Below, piece after piece: positions 51,520 through 61,421 of a stretch of 64,000 nt of DNA. The translations under genes were made by a program, and so were the position numbers. Origin of the DNA: Streptomyces sp. NBC_00582 (lineage in GTDB: Bacteria; Actinomycetota; Actinomycetes; Streptomycetales; Streptomycetaceae); assembly GCF_036345155.1 (NCBI RefSeq), contig NZ_CP107772.1, positions 7,936,001-8,000,000 on the forward strand, written 5' to 3'. The notes beneath the pieces were generated by a model. The model did not search any database, was not told the DNA's origin, and worked only from the letters and a program-made list of their open reading frames with translations. Every line of letters begins with the position of its first letter. The stretch's first letter is position 1.

Positions 51520-54049
51520 GCCGGGCGTTGGTGTGCCGTGTCGGCTCGGCGGACGCCGGGTCCTTTGGCCAGGGGTGCTTCGGATACCGGCCGCGCAGCT
51601 CCGCCCGCACCCCCTTGTACCCGTCCTTCCAGAAGGAGGCGAGATCGGCGGTGACGGCGGCCGGCCGCCCGGCGGGCGACAGCAGATGCACCAGCAGCGG
51701 CACCCCGGCGACCCGCGGCGACTCCTGAAGCCCGAACATCTCCTGCAGCTTCACCGCGAGCACCGGCCGCTCCGGGTCCGCGTAGTCGATCCGGATCCCG
51801 GACCCGCTCGGCACGGTGATCCGCGGCGGCGCCAGCTCGTCCAGCCGCGCCGCATCCCCGGACGCCCAGGGCAGCAGCCGTCCGAGCGCCTCCCCGGCGT
51901 CGATCCGCCCCAGGTCCGCCCGCCGCCGGGCGCGGCCCAGCTCGGGTTCCAGCCATTCGTCCACGCGCGCGTGGAGCGCCTCGTCCGACACCTCCGGCCA
52001 AGGCTCACCCAGGTGCAGCCGCAGAAACGCCAGCCGCTGCCGCAGCGTCCGCGCCTCCGCGGACCACCGCAACAGCCCCGGGCCCTCCTGCCTGAGCCCT
52101 TCCAGCAGGGCGTCCCGTACGGGACCGGCGCCGGCGTCCCGCAGCGGACGCACCGTCAGCTCCACCGCCCCGAGCCGCTCGACCCGCCGCGCGACGACGT
52201 CCCCGTCCGCCCAGCGCACCTCGTCCCGCTCGTCCAGATACGCGCCGGCGGCGACCCGGGCGTGCTCCTCGTCGACCACCGCGGCCAGTTGCACCCGCGC
52301 GTGGCCCTTCCCGAGGGGCCGGTCGGCGACGGCGACGGCGAGCCAGGGCGCGGACCGCAGGGGCGAGCCGTCCCGGAGCTCGGCGCGGGTGCCGGAGACC
52401 ATGAGATACGAGCCGCCGTCGGCCCTGGCGACACGCTCGGGGAAAGCGAGGGCGGCCACGAGCCCGGCGACCTGATCGTCGGGGGCACCCGCTCCGGCCT
52501 CGCGCTCGCCATTCAGCGGGGAGCCATGCGCGGGTGGGTGGGACATGTCGGCGAGAACGCCCCGCAGGCGCCGGACCTCCGCACGCCACCTTCCGGCATA
52601 GGCGTCACCCCCGCGCCGGACACCCCGCAGGGCGGCGCCCAGATCGTCCCCGTACTCCCGCGGAGCCTCCTCGCTCAACAGGGCGACGACCTCCGCGGCG
52701 CGCTCCGCCCCCACCAGCGAGGCTCCGTCCAGCAAGGCCCGCCCCAGCCTCGGGTGCAGCCCCAACCGGGCCAGCCGAACCCCCTCGGCCGTCGCCCGAC
52801 CTTCGGAGTCGACCGCCCGCACAGCCGTCAGCACACGCCGCGCCGCCGCCATCGCCCCACCCGGCGGCGGATCCGGCAACGCCAGCCCCGTCGCCCCGGG
52901 ATCCCCCCAGCAGGCCACCTGAAGGGCGAACGCGGTGAGGTCGGCCACCTTGATCTCCGGCGACGGGAACCGCGGCAGACGCGTGTGCTCCGCCTCCGTC
53001 CAGCACCGGTACACCACCCCCGGCGCCTCACGCCCCGCCCGCCCCGCCCGCTGCCGCGCCGCCGCCCGCGAGGCCCGTACCGTCGCGAGCGCGCTCAGTC
53101 CGCGCGCATGGTCCACCCGCGGCTCGCGCGCCAGCCCCGAGTCGACGACCACACGCACCCCGGGCACCGTCAACGAGGACTCCGCGACCGAGGTCGCCAG
53201 CACCACCCGGCGCCGCTCCCCGGGCGCGAGCACCGCGTCCTGCACGGCGGCAGGCGCCCGCCCGTGCACCTGGAGCACCTCCACCCCGTCCAGACCCCCG
53301 AGCAGCCCCGCGACCCGCGCGATCTCCCCGACACCCGGCAGGAAGCACAGCACGTCCCCGGGCCGCTCGGCCAGCGCCCGCCGCACCACCGACGCCACCT
53401 GCGCGAGCAGCGCCGGATCGACCCACGTCCCGTGCGGCGGCCGTACCGGACGGTCCGGCGGCGCCCAGACCACCTCCACGTCGTACGACGTCCCCTCGGC
53501 CACCACCACCGGCGCCCCGCCCAGCAGCCGTGACCACCCCTCGGTGTCGGTCGTCGCGGACGCGGCCACCAGCCGCAGCTCGGGCCGCAGCGTCTCCCGT
53601 ACGTCCCACAGGAACGCGGCCGAGGTGTCGGCGTCCAGATGCCGCTCATGGCATTCGTCCAGCACGACGACGTCGACGCCGGTCAGCTCCTGGTCGCGCT
53701 GGAGCCGTTGCAGCAGGACGCCGGTCGTGACGACCTCCACGCGCGTGTGCCGCCCGACGACCCGCTCCCCGCGCACGGTGAACCCGACGCTCCCGCCCGT
53801 CTTCTCACCGAGCAGCCACGCCATCCGGCGGGCCGCCGCCCGCGCCGCGATCCGCCGCGGCTCGGCCACGACCACCCGCCGCGCCGGCCCCTCGCCCAGC
53901 AGCCCGGCCAGCGCCAGCGGCACCAGCGTCGTCTTGCCGGTGCCGGGCGGCGCGGCCAGGACGGCGGTGCCGGGCCCGTCCAGAGCCTCGTTCAGGGCGG
54001 GCAGGGCGGCCCGTACGGGCAGCGCGTCCAGGGCGTCGTCACGGAGCAT
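51509..54049 (-). CDS. hrpB: ATP-dependent helicase HrpB
   Basis: 846 residues. DEAH-type: Walker A APPGTGKTTLVPLAL, AEPRRIAARAAARRMA, VVTTGVLLQRLQRD, DECHERHLD, SATTDTEGW, then VVLATSVAESSLTVPGVRVVVDSGLAREPR and RAGRAGREAPGVVYR (motif VI), HA2-like region and the HrpB C-terminal domain ending KDGYKGVRAELRGRYPKHPWPKDP. Its RNA target is unknown. ATG 54049 chosen; a GTG immediately before it (54052) is possible. Confidence 0.93.
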   Translation of the reverse strand: MLRDDALDALPVRAALPALNEALDGPGTAVLAAPPGTGKTTLVPLALAGLLGEGPARRVVVAEPRRIAARAAARRMAWLLGEKTGGSVGFTVRGERVVGRHTRVEVVTTGVLLQRLQRDQELTGVDVVVLDECHERHLDADTSAAFLWDVRETLRPELRLVAASATTDTEGWSRLLGGAPVVVAEGTSYDVEVVWAPPDRPVRPPHGTWVDPALLAQVASVVRRALAERPGDVLCFLPGVGEIARVAGLLGGLDGVEVLQVHGRAPAAVQDAVLAPGERRRVVLATSVAESSLTVPGVRVVVDSGLAREPRVDHARGLSALATVRASRAAARQRAGRAGREAPGVVYRCWTEAEHTRLPRFPSPEIKVADLTAFALQVACWGDPGATGLALPDPPPGGAMAAARRVLTAVRAVDSEGRATAEGVRLARLGLHPRLGRALLDGASLVGAERAAEVVALLSEEAPREYGDDLGAALRGVRRGGDAYAGRWRAEVRRLRGVLADMSHPPAHGSPLNGEREAGAGAPDDQVAGLVAALAFPERVARADGGSYLMVSGTRAELRDGSPLRSAPWLAVAVADRPLGKGHARVQLAAVVDEEHARVAAGAYLDERDEVRWADGDVVARRVERLGAVELTVRPLRDAGAGPVRDALLEGLRQEGPGLLRWSAEARTLRQRLAFLRLHLGEPWPEVSDEALHARVDEWLEPELGRARRRADLGRIDAGEALGRLLPWASGDAARLDELAPPRITVPSGSGIRIDYADPERPVLAVKLQEMFGLQESPRVAGVPLLVHLLSPAGRPAAVTADLASFWKDGYKGVRAELRGRYPKHPWPKDPASAEPTRHTNARLRR

Positions 54050-54092
54050 CACGCCCCCAGTGTCGTACGCCCCACGAATGGCGTACGGCCGC

Positions 54093-54977
54093 TCAGTCCC
54101 GTTCGCAGACGAAGATCGCCGTGCCCGGGATCAGGTTGCCCCGCAGCGGGGACCAGCCGCCCCACTCGGAGGTGTTCCACACCGGCCACTCCGGCTCGGC
54201 CAGGTCGACCAGGCGGAAACCGGCCGTCACGATGTCGCGGACCCGGTCGCCGAGCGTGCGGTGGTGCTCGACGTAGACCGCCTGGCCCTCCTCGTCCACC
54301 TCGACGTACGGCGTCCGGTCGAAGTACGAGGCGGAGACGGTCAGGCCCTCCGGGCCCGGTTCGTCCGGGAACGCCCACCGGATCGGATGGGTCACCGAGA
54401 AGACGAACCGCCCGCCCGGCCGCAGCACCCGGCGGACCTCCTTCAGGACCAGCACCGGGTCGGCGACGAAGGGCAGCGCCCCGTACGCCGAGCAGGCCAG
54501 GTCGAAGGAACCGTCCGCGAAGGGCAGCGCGCCCGCGTCCGCGCACACCAGCGGGATCGCCCCGCCGATCCGCAGCGCGTGCTGGAGCTGGCGGTGCGAG
54601 AGGTCCAGGGCGACCGGACGCGCGCCCTGGGCGGCCAGCCAGCGCGAGCACTGGGCCGCGCCGGCGCCGATCTCCAGGACGTGCCTGCCCTTGAGGTCCT
54701 CCGGCGGGCCGAGCAGCTCGGCCTCCACCTCGTCGAGGCCCTCGGGGCCCCACACGAAGCGGTCGTCGCCCAGGAACGTGCCGTGCTCGATCTGGTACTC
54801 GTCCGCGTTGCGGTCCCACCAGCCCCGGTTGGCCCGGGAGCTCTCCGTGACGTCGGCGTCGCGCCGGGTGGCCTCGGGCTCGAAGGCCGGCTCGGACAGG
54901 GGCGCGGACGATGCGGGCTCTTGGATGATCGGCTCCCTCGTCGTACTCTTCCGTGCAACCCGCCCGCCGGTGGTCAC
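54093..54977 (-). CDS. Class I SAM-dependent methyltransferase
   Basis: 294 residues in this model. SAM loop VLEIGAGAAQCSRWLAAQGA, CADAGALPFADGSFD, and the post-III block LKEVRRVLRPGGRFVFSVTHPIRW. The NRGWWDRNADEYQIEHGTFLGDDRFVWGPEGL opening is typical of Streptomyces proteins of this class. The start is weak: GTG 54977 has no clear ribosome site and the first 55 residues are low-complexity, but no ATG/GTG lies nearer the conserved part. Substrate unknown. Confidence 0.82.
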   Translation of the reverse strand: MTTGGRVARKSTTREPIIQEPASSAPLSEPAFEPEATRRDADVTESSRANRGWWDRNADEYQIEHGTFLGDDRFVWGPEGLDEVEAELLGPPEDLKGRHVLEIGAGAAQCSRWLAAQGARPVALDLSHRQLQHALRIGGAIPLVCADAGALPFADGSFDLACSAYGALPFVADPVLVLKEVRRVLRPGGRFVFSVTHPIRWAFPDEPGPEGLTVSASYFDRTPYVEVDEEGQAVYVEHHRTLGDRVRDIVTAGFRLVDLAEPEWPVWNTSEWGGWSPLRGNLIPGTAIFVCERD

Positions 54978-55078
54978 ACACGTGTCACCGGAGGGGCTTC
55001 CTGCGGCCTGCGTGGCCTCAGGAGAAAGGTTGTGTGCCGGGTATGCGGTGATCTGCCCCGGGTGTGCGCCTTCGCGCA

Positions 55079-55107
55079 TTGACCCTGCCCGGCTGCCCCC
55101 GTATGCT
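55079..55107 (+). promoter_or_regulatory. rpsA promoter, near-consensus sigma-70 (HrdB) type
   Basis: TTGACC (55079-55084), 17-base spacer, TATGCT (55102-55107). The start would be near 55114, giving a leader of about 195 bases to rpsA that contains a TCACCG/CGGTGA hairpin near 55190. This is the best promoter in the window and accounts for most of the 330-bp gap 54978-55307. Confidence 0.85.
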
Positions 55108-55307
55108 ACAAGTTGCGCTGCGGGCCTGCGCACCTCAGACGGAGCAGGCTGCGCTCGCATCTGTTGTATGTCCCCTCGGTTGTCGAGGCGCGTCACCGGT
55201 TCGATCGGTGAGGCGCTTCCTAAGCTGTCCGGCTTCATCAGAGCGATACGGGCTCCCGGCGTAGCAGTACCTACGACTTTCTGTCCGTAACCGGAGCCCT
55301 TTCCCAC

Positions 55308-56798
55308 ATGACGAGCAGCACCGAGACCACCGCCACCACCCCGCAGGTTGCGGTCAACGACATCGGTAACGAGGAAGCCTTCCTCGCCGCGATCGACGAG
55401 ACGATCAAGTACTTCAACGACGGCGACATCGTCGACGGCGTCATCGTGAAGGTCGACCGGGACGAGGTCCTGCTCGACATCGGTTACAAGACCGAAGGTG
55501 TCATCCCGAGCCGCGAGCTCTCGATCAAGCACGACGTCGACCCCAACGAGGTCGTCGCCGTCGGCGACGAGATCGAGGCCCTCGTCCTCCAGAAGGAGGA
55601 CAAGGAAGGCCGCCTGATCCTCTCGAAGAAGCGCGCCCAGTACGAGCGTGCCTGGGGCACCATCGAGAAGATCAAGGAAGAGGACGGCATCGTCACCGGT
55701 ACCGTCATCGAGGTCGTCAAGGGTGGTCTCATCCTCGACATCGGCCTCCGCGGCTTCCTCCCGGCCTCCCTGGTCGAGATGCGCCGTGTCCGCGACCTCC
55801 AGCCCTACGTGGGCAAGGAGCTCGAGGCGAAGATCATCGAGCTGGACAAGAACCGCAACAACGTGGTCCTGTCCCGCCGCGCCTGGCTGGAGCAGACCCA
55901 GTCCGAGGTCCGCCAGACGTTCCTCACGACCCTCCAGAAGGGTCAGGTCCGCTCCGGTGTGGTCTCCTCGATCGTCAACTTCGGTGCCTTCGTGGACCTG
56001 GGTGGCGTCGACGGTCTGGTCCACGTCTCCGAGCTGTCCTGGAAGCACATCGACCACCCCTCCGAGGTCGTCGAGGTCGGCCAGGAGGTCACGGTCGAGG
56101 TCCTCGACGTCGACATGGACCGCGAGCGCGTCTCCCTGTCGCTGAAGGCGACCCAGGAAGACCCGTGGCAGCAGTTCGCCCGCACCCACCAGATCGGCCA
56201 GGTCGTGCCCGGCAAGGTCACGAAGCTGGTTCCGTTCGGTGCGTTCGTCCGCGTGGACGAGGGCATCGAGGGTCTGGTCCACATCTCCGAGCTGGCCGAG
56301 CGCCACGTGGAGATCCCGGAGCAGGTCGTCCAGGTCAACGACGAGATCTTCGTCAAGGTCATCGACATCGACCTCGAGCGTCGTCGCATCAGCCTCTCGC
56401 TGAAGCAGGCCAACGAGTCCTTCGGTGCCGACCCGGCGTCGGTCGAGTTCGACCCGACCCTGTACGGCATGGCCGCGTCCTACGACGACCAGGGCAACTA
56501 CATCTACCCCGAGGGCTTCGACCCCGAGACCAACGACTGGCTCGAGGGCTACGAGACCCAGCGGGAGACGTGGGAGCAGCAGTACGCCGAGGCGCAGACC
56601 CGCTTCGAGCAGCACCAGAAGCAGGTCATCAAGTCCCGCGAGGCCGACGAGGCCGCCGCGGCCGAGGGCGGCGAGGCTGCGGCTCCGGCCGCGACCGGTG
56701 GCTCGTACTCCTCCGAGGGCGCGGACACCTCCGGTGCCCTGGCCTCGGACGAGGCGCTGGCCGCCCTGCGCGAGAAGCTGGCGGGCGGGCAGAGCTGA
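55308..56798 (+). CDS. rpsA: 30S ribosomal protein S1
   Basis: 496 residues with four S1 (OB-fold) repeats: GDIVDGVIVKVDRDEVLLDIGYKTEG; GIVTGTVIEVVKGGLILDIGLRGFLP; GQVRSGVVSSIVNFGAFVDLGGVDGLVHVSE; GQVVPGKVTKLVPFGAFVRVDEGIEGLVHISE, then an acidic/Ala-rich tail. The 4-repeat actinobacterial form is shorter than the 6-repeat E. coli protein. Codon choice is highly biased, as for a strongly expressed gene. Confidence 0.97.
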   Translation: MTSSTETTATTPQVAVNDIGNEEAFLAAIDETIKYFNDGDIVDGVIVKVDRDEVLLDIGYKTEGVIPSRELSIKHDVDPNEVVAVGDEIEALVLQKEDKEGRLILSKKRAQYERAWGTIEKIKEEDGIVTGTVIEVVKGGLILDIGLRGFLPASLVEMRRVRDLQPYVGKELEAKIIELDKNRNNVVLSRRAWLEQTQSEVRQTFLTTLQKGQVRSGVVSSIVNFGAFVDLGGVDGLVHVSELSWKHIDHPSEVVEVGQEVTVEVLDVDMDRERVSLSLKATQEDPWQQFARTHQIGQVVPGKVTKLVPFGAFVRVDEGIEGLVHISELAERHVEIPEQVVQVNDEIFVKVIDIDLERRRISLSLKQANESFGADPASVEFDPTLYGMAASYDDQGNYIYPEGFDPETNDWLEGYETQRETWEQQYAEAQTRFEQHQKQVIKSREADEAAAAEGGEAAAPAATGGSYSSEGADTSGALASDEALAALREKLAGGQS

Positions 56799-56825
56799 AC
56801 GCCCACTGAGCAGTAGCTCCTGACT

Positions 56826-56857
56826 GAGGGGCCGTACCTTTCGAGGTACGGCCCCTC
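56826..56857 (+). terminator. rpsA terminator
   Basis: 14-bp perfect stem with a UUCG loop (arms 56826-56839 and 56844-56857), followed by GGCTTTTCGGCTTT, a partial T-run. Strong intrinsic terminator. Confidence 0.93.
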
Positions 56858-57014
56858 GGCTTTTCGGCTTTCCGCCGGTGGGGCGCCTTCTCGCGCAGTT
56901 CCCCGCACCCCCGGGGGTTATCGGCGTCCCCCGCTGAGCAAGCACCCACAGGGCGGGAATGCCCGCGCCTGTACGCGCGTTGACATGGGGGGAACACAAG
57001 GAGGAGCGGTCCAG

Positions 57015-57953
57015 GTGCTTGATCCGCAGGGTTTGTACGCATGGGAGCCGAAGGGGCTGGCCGTCGTCGACATGGCGCTCGCCCAGGAGTCGGCCGGACT
57101 TGTCATGCTCTACCACTTCGACGGATACATCGACGCGGGCGAGACCGGCGAGCAGATCGTCGACCGGCTCCTCGACTCGCTGCCCCACCAGCTCGTCGCC
57201 CGCTTCGACCACGACCGGCTGGTCGACTACCGCGCGCGCCGGCCGCTGCTCACCTTCAAGCGCGACCGCTGGACGGAGTACGAGGAGCCCGCCATCGAGG
57301 TGCGGCTCGTCCAGGACACCACCGGAGCGCCCTTCCTGCTGCTGTCCGGACCCGAGCCGGACGTCGAGTGGGAGCGCTTCGCCGCGGCCGTGCGGCAGAT
57401 CGTGGAGCGGCTCGGGGTGCGTCTGTCGGTGAACTTCCACGGCATCCCCATGGGCGTCCCGCACACCCGCCCCGTCGGCCTCACCCCGCACGGCAACCGC
57501 ACCGACCTGGTCCCGGGCCATCGCAGCCCCTTCGACGAGGCCCAGGTCCCCGGCAGCGCCGAGGCGCTCGTCGAGTACCGCCTGATGGAGTCGGGCCACG
57601 ACGTCCTGGGTGTGGCCGCGCACGTCCCGCACTACATCGCCCGCTCCGCCTACCCGGACGCGGCGCTGACCGTCCTCGAGGCGATCACCGCGGCGACCGG
57701 TCTGGTGCTGCCCGGCATCGCCCACAGCCTGCGCACCGACGCCCACCGCACCCAGACGGAGATCGACCGGCAGATCCGCGAAGGCGACGAGGAGCTCACC
57801 TCCCTCGTCCAGGGCCTGGAGCACCAGTACGACGCCGCCGCCGGCGCGGAGACCCGGGGCAACATGCTCGCCGAGCCCACGGACATCCCGTCGGCGGACG
57901 AGATCGGCCGCGAGTTCGAACGTTTCCTGGCGGAACGCGAAGGCGACAACTGA
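57015..57953 (+). CDS. PAC2 family protein
   Basis: 312 residues. [24 protein letters not shown] at the start and [19 protein letters not shown] in the middle are typical of actinobacterial PAC2 (proteasome assembly chaperone 2-like) proteins; a helical C-terminus follows. May relate to the actinobacterial proteasome, but this is by family name only. GTG 57015 has GGAGGAG upstream; an upstream ATG would read through that site. Confidence 0.85.
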   Translation: MLDPQGLYAWEPKGLAVVDMALAQESAGLVMLYHFDGYIDAGETGEQIVDRLLDSLPHQLVARFDHDRLVDYRARRPLLTFKRDRWTEYEEPAIEVRLVQDTTGAPFLLLSGPEPDVEWERFAAAVRQIVERLGVRLSVNFHGIPMGVPHTRPVGLTPHGNRTDLVPGHRSPFDEAQVPGSAEALVEYRLMESGHDVLGVAAHVPHYIARSAYPDAALTVLEAITAATGLVLPGIAHSLRTDAHRTQTEIDRQIREGDEELTSLVQGLEHQYDAAAGAETRGNMLAEPTDIPSADEIGREFERFLAEREGDN

Positions 57954-57986
57954 GCCACGGCCCGGCCGCGCGGGAGCGGGGACGCG

Positions 57987-58019
57987 GGGCCTGCCGGGCC
58001 GACGGCCGACGGCAGGCCC
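57987..58019 (+). terminator. Hairpin between PAC2 gene and coaE
   Basis: GGGCCTGCCG and CGGCAGGCCC, a 10-bp stem around a 13-base loop, 33 bases after the PAC2 stop and 13 before coaE. Probably a terminator. Confidence 0.65.
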
Positions 58020-58032
58020 TAAGCTTCGCCCC

Positions 58033-58686
58033 ATGCTGAAGGTGGGCCTGACCGGCGGGATCGGTGCCGGCAAGAGTGAGGTGTCGCGGCTCCTCGTGGA
58101 GCGCGGCGCCGTCCTGATCGACGCGGACCGCATCGCACGCGAGGTCGTCGCGCCGGGCACGCCGGGACTCGCGGCGGTCGTCGACGCCTTCGGCGAGGAG
58201 GTGCTGACCGCGGACGGCGCCCTCGACCGGCCCCGGCTGGGCTCGATCGTCTTCGCCGACCCCGAGAAGCTGGCCGCCCTCAACGCGATCGTGCACCCCC
58301 TGGTCGGCGCCCGCTCCCGCGAACTGGAGAGCGCCGCCCCCGAGGACGCCGTCGTCGTCCACGACGTGCCGCTCCTCACCGAGAACGGCCTCGCCCCGCT
58401 CTACGACCTCGTGATCGTCGTCGACGCCGCCCCCGAGACACAGCTCGACCGGCTGGTCCGGCTGCGCGGCATGACCGAGCAGGACGCCCGGGCCCGGATG
58501 GCCGCCCAGGCGACCCGCGAGCAGCGCCGGGCGATCGCCGACGTCCTCATCGACAACGACGTACCCCTGGCGGAGCTGGAGCGGCGCGTGAAGGACGTGT
58601 GGGCCGAGCTGACACGCCGGGCGCGGCGGTCCACGCACGAGGCGCGCTCGCAAGAGGGGGGCTCGCACGAGGCGCGCTCGGAATAG
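58033..58686 (+). CDS. coaE: Dephospho-CoA kinase
   Basis: 217 residues. P-loop [42 protein letters not shown] and the lid [21 protein letters not shown]. Performs the last step of coenzyme A synthesis. The C-terminus has a short repeated [16 protein letters not shown] tail not found in E. coli CoaE. Confidence 0.96.
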   Translation: MLKVGLTGGIGAGKSEVSRLLVERGAVLIDADRIAREVVAPGTPGLAAVVDAFGEEVLTADGALDRPRLGSIVFADPEKLAALNAIVHPLVGARSRELESAAPEDAVVVHDVPLLTENGLAPLYDLVIVVDAAPETQLDRLVRLRGMTEQDARARMAAQATREQRRAIADVLIDNDVPLAELERRVKDVWAELTRRARRSTHEARSQEGGSHEARSE

Positions 58687-58736
58687 GGGCCCGTGCTCCG
58701 CGCGTTGAACCCTCCCAGCAAGGGAAGGATTTTTCC

Positions 58737-59117
58737 GTGCCCGAAACCAGCGGTTCGACCGGACGTACTCCGGAGACGCATGTCATCGACTTCCGTGCCG
58801 CGGAGCAACTGCTCGCCGCACGGGACCCGCGGGGTGCGGTGAAACTTCTCGACCGTGTCATAGCCGCACACCCCGAGAACACCGCCGCTCGCCTGCTGCG
58901 CGCCCGCGCGTTCTTCGCCGCCGCGCAACTCAGGCCCGCCGAGCTGGAGTTCACCGTCGTGCTGGAGCGGGAGCCGGACAACGCCTACGCGCACTTCGCG
59001 CTCGCCCGCACCTATGAGCGGCAGGGCCGCTCCGACCAGGCCAAACGCCACTTCCGCCTGGCGGCGGCGCTGGACCCCAAACCGCAGTACCTCGAGGCGG
59101 CCCGCTTCGAGACCTGA
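58737..59117 (+). CDS. Tetratricopeptide repeat protein
   Basis: 126 residues, about three TPR units: AAEQLLAARDPRGAVKLLDRVIAAHPENTAARLLRARAFF, then AELEFTVVLEREPDNAYAHFALARTYERQGR, then QAKRHFRLAAALDPKPQYLE. GTG 58737 follows AAGGGAAGGA. Conserved neighbour of coaE in Streptomyces as I recall; partner unknown. Confidence 0.87.
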   Translation: MPETSGSTGRTPETHVIDFRAAEQLLAARDPRGAVKLLDRVIAAHPENTAARLLRARAFFAAAQLRPAELEFTVVLEREPDNAYAHFALARTYERQGRSDQAKRHFRLAAALDPKPQYLEAARFET

Positions 59118-59141
59118 CCGCCCCGGCGCCCATGGAGGCGC

Positions 59142-59405
59142 TCAGGGACGAGGGTCCGGCGGCCGGTACGGCGGGATGTCGCGCCCGGGCTGGTAGTGCG
59201 GGCCCTGTCGCAGGTGCCTCAGGACCATCGCCAGGTCGACGGTGACCACCACCCAGAGCACCCCGCAGGCGGCCGCCCACCCGGGACGCCCCGCGAGGGC
59301 GAACGCGGCCGTCCCGAAGACCGCCCACAGCAGCCCCCACACGCTCAGCCAGGCACGCATCCGCAGTGCACTGCGCGCGGTCGTCGGCTCACTGCCCGTA
59401 CGCAT
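59142..59405 (-). CDS. DUF6343-type small membrane protein
   Basis: 87 residues. MRTGSEPTTARSALRMRAWLSVWGLL opening and two membrane segments (WLSVWGLLWAVFGTAAFALA; AACGVLWVVVTVDLAMVL) match the small DUF6343 family of Streptomyces. ATG 59405 chosen; an in-frame GTG 59417 lies too near the GGAGGAG site. Function unknown. Confidence 0.8.
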   Translation of the reverse strand: MRTGSEPTTARSALRMRAWLSVWGLLWAVFGTAAFALAGRPGWAAACGVLWVVVTVDLAMVLRHLRQGPHYQPGRDIPPYRPPDPRP

Positions 59406-59512
59406 CGGGATCACCACTCCTCCCTTGAAACGTACTCTTCCACCCGTCCGCTCGAAAGGGTGAACCTGTGCGAGAGGGGAACGGCTGACCGGAAGCGGGC
59501 CGTTGGACGGGC

Positions 59513-60208
59513 ATGCGACTCGAAATGCGACAGGGATACGCGGGCACGGGCCCCGGAGCGATCACCCCGGACGGCTGTGCGGTCGAGCTCTACTCACGCC
59601 TGCCGGTGAGGGACGAACCGGACATCATCCGCGCGGCGGTGCCCGCCGGCGCGCACATCCTCGAACTCGGCAGCGGAGTGGGACGCGTGACCCACGCCCT
59701 GCTGGAACACGGCTTCACGGTCACCGCGGTGGACGAGTCCGCCGAGATGCTGGAGCGCGTCCGAGGGGCGCGCACCTTATGCGCCCCGATAGAGACCCTC
59801 GACCTGGGCGAGACCTTCGACGTGGTCATGCTCGCCTCGTTCCTCGTGCACAGCGGGGACATCGAGGTCCGCCGGGGCATGCTGCGCGCCTGCGCGCGGC
59901 ACGTGGCCGACGGGGGGTGCGTACTGATCCAGCGCGAGGGCGCCGACTACCACTCCGGCCTCCCGCGCGAACGGGTCGACCCGAGCGGCTTCACCCTGCG
60001 GATGGTGTCCTCTGAGCCGATCGGGGACGGCGTCCACTCGGTCCGCGCGGAGTACGTGTTCCCGGACGCGACCTGGACGCAGACCTTCCTGGCCAGACCC
60101 CTCACCAAGGCCCGGTTCGAGGAGGCGCTGGCCGAGGCGGGTCTCAGGGTGGACCGGTATCTGACGCAGGACGGGATCTGGGTGCGGGCGGTGCGGGCGC
60201 GGGAGTGA
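59513..60208 (+). CDS. SAM-dependent methyltransferase with a TTA codon
   Basis: 231 residues. SAM loop ILELGSGVGRVTHALLEHG, VDESAEMLERVRG, FDVVMLASFLVH. Codon 89 (59777-59779) is TTA, the rare leucine codon read only by the bldA tRNA in Streptomyces, so production is probably tied to development. Ribosome site before ATG 59513 is poor; an internal ATG (59525) is also possible. Substrate unknown. Confidence 0.85.
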   Translation: MRLEMRQGYAGTGPGAITPDGCAVELYSRLPVRDEPDIIRAAVPAGAHILELGSGVGRVTHALLEHGFTVTAVDESAEMLERVRGARTLCAPIETLDLGETFDVVMLASFLVHSGDIEVRRGMLRACARHVADGGCVLIQREGADYHSGLPRERVDPSGFTLRMVSSEPIGDGVHSVRAEYVFPDATWTQTFLARPLTKARFEEALAEAGLRVDRYLTQDGIWVRAVRARE

Positions 60209-60258
60209 CGAGGGCGCGGTGCGGGCGCGCCGGTCGCCGTCCTGGCAAGATACCGGGC

Positions 60259-60612
60259 ATGGAACGTGTGCTGGGGATCGGTGGGTACTTCATCAGGGCA
60301 GCCGACCCCGCGGCCCTGTCCGCCTGGTACCGGGAGTGTCTGGGCCTGGACGTCGACGAGCACGGCCTGTGGCGTCAGGAGGCCGGGGCGACGGTGTTCG
60401 CGACGTTCGAGTCAGGGACCGACTACTTCGGCTCCCGCACCCAGCAGACCATGCTCAACTTCCGGGTCCGCGACCTGGACGCGATGCTCGCGCAGTTGCG
60501 CGCCCGGGGAGCGGACGTGGCCGAGGAGACCCAGGACATGGAGGGCGTCGGCCGCTTCGGCTGGGTCACCGATCCCGAGGGCCGTCGGATCGAGCTGTGG
60601 CAGCCCGCCTGA
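60259..60612 (+). CDS. VOC (glyoxalase/bleomycin resistance) family protein
   Basis: 117 residues, two beta-alpha-beta-beta-beta units: FIRAADPAALSAWYRECLGLDVDEHG and MLNFRVRDLDAMLAQLRARGADV...GWVTDPEGRRIELWQP, with the usual metal-site Glu in the last strand. Role unknown. Confidence 0.88.
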   Translation: MERVLGIGGYFIRAADPAALSAWYRECLGLDVDEHGLWRQEAGATVFATFESGTDYFGSRTQQTMLNFRVRDLDAMLAQLRARGADVAEETQDMEGVGRFGWVTDPEGRRIELWQPA

Positions 60613-60645
60613 CCACCGCCCGGCCACCGGCCGTACGGTGGAGAC

Positions 60646-61368
60646 ATGGTCGCCCCACAGGGTCTCGGCGGGCTCGACCGGCGGGTCGCGGGCTGCCGGG
60701 CGTGCCCCCGGCTGGTGGCGTGGCGTGAGGAGGTGGCCCGTACCAGGCGGGCGGCCTTCGCCGACTGGACGTACTGGGGCCGCCCGGTCCCCGGCTTCGG
60801 CCCGTCGGACGCCCGGCTGCTGATCGTGGGGCTCGCCCCTGCGGCGCACGGCGGCAACCGCACCGGCCGTATGTTCACCGGGGACCGCTCCGGGGACGTG
60901 CTGTACCGGGCGCTGTACGAGGTGGGGCTCGCCTCGCAGCCCACCTCCGTCTCCGCCGACGACGGGCTCCAGCTGTACGGGGTCCGGGTGACGGCGCCGG
61001 TGCACTGCGCACCGCCCGCCAACAAGCCCACCCCCAAGGAGCGGGACACCTGCCGCTCCTGGCTCGTGCAGGAACTGCGGCTGCTGCGGCCCTCGCTGCG
61101 CGCGGCCGTCGTCCTCGGCGCGTTCGGCTGGCAGGCCGCACTGCCCGCGTTCGCCGCGGCGGGGTGGACGGTGCCCCGGCCTCGGCCGGTCTTCGGGCAC
61201 GGGTCTCATGTGTCGTTGGCCGGGGCGGAAACGGACGGTGAGGCGCTGGAGCTGTTCGGCTGCTTCCACGTCAGCCAGCGCAACACCTTCACCGGTCGGC
61301 TCACCCCCGACATGCTGAGCGCCGTCCTGCGGACGGCGGCCGACGCGGCGGGGCTGCCGGACCGGTGA
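60646..61368 (+). CDS. Uracil-DNA glycosylase, family 5 (UdgB) type
   Basis: 240 residues. Fe-S cluster Cys at CRACPRL (C17, C20) and in the VHCAPPANKPTPKERDTC stretch; motif 1 GLAPAAHGGNRTGRMFTGDRSG has Ala where other UDG families have Asp/Asn, as in family 5; motif 2 HVSQRNTFTGRLT. Removes uracil and related lesions from DNA; fitting for a high-G+C genome with much cytosine. Confidence 0.92.
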   Translation: MVAPQGLGGLDRRVAGCRACPRLVAWREEVARTRRAAFADWTYWGRPVPGFGPSDARLLIVGLAPAAHGGNRTGRMFTGDRSGDVLYRALYEVGLASQPTSVSADDGLQLYGVRVTAPVHCAPPANKPTPKERDTCRSWLVQELRLLRPSLRAAVVLGAFGWQAALPAFAAAGWTVPRPRPVFGHGSHVSLAGAETDGEALELFGCFHVSQRNTFTGRLTPDMLSAVLRTAADAAGLPDR

Positions 61369-61421
61369 CGGCGGCGGCAATGGGCGCGACGTGGGCGGCA
61401 GTTGACGCCTAGGGTGCCCGG

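Noticed and set aside
54093..58379. 1428-codon minus-strand frame extending the methyltransferase through rpsA, PAC2 and coaE
   Set aside because: Only the last 294 codons are a methyltransferase; the rest is antisense to rpsA, PAC2 and coaE.
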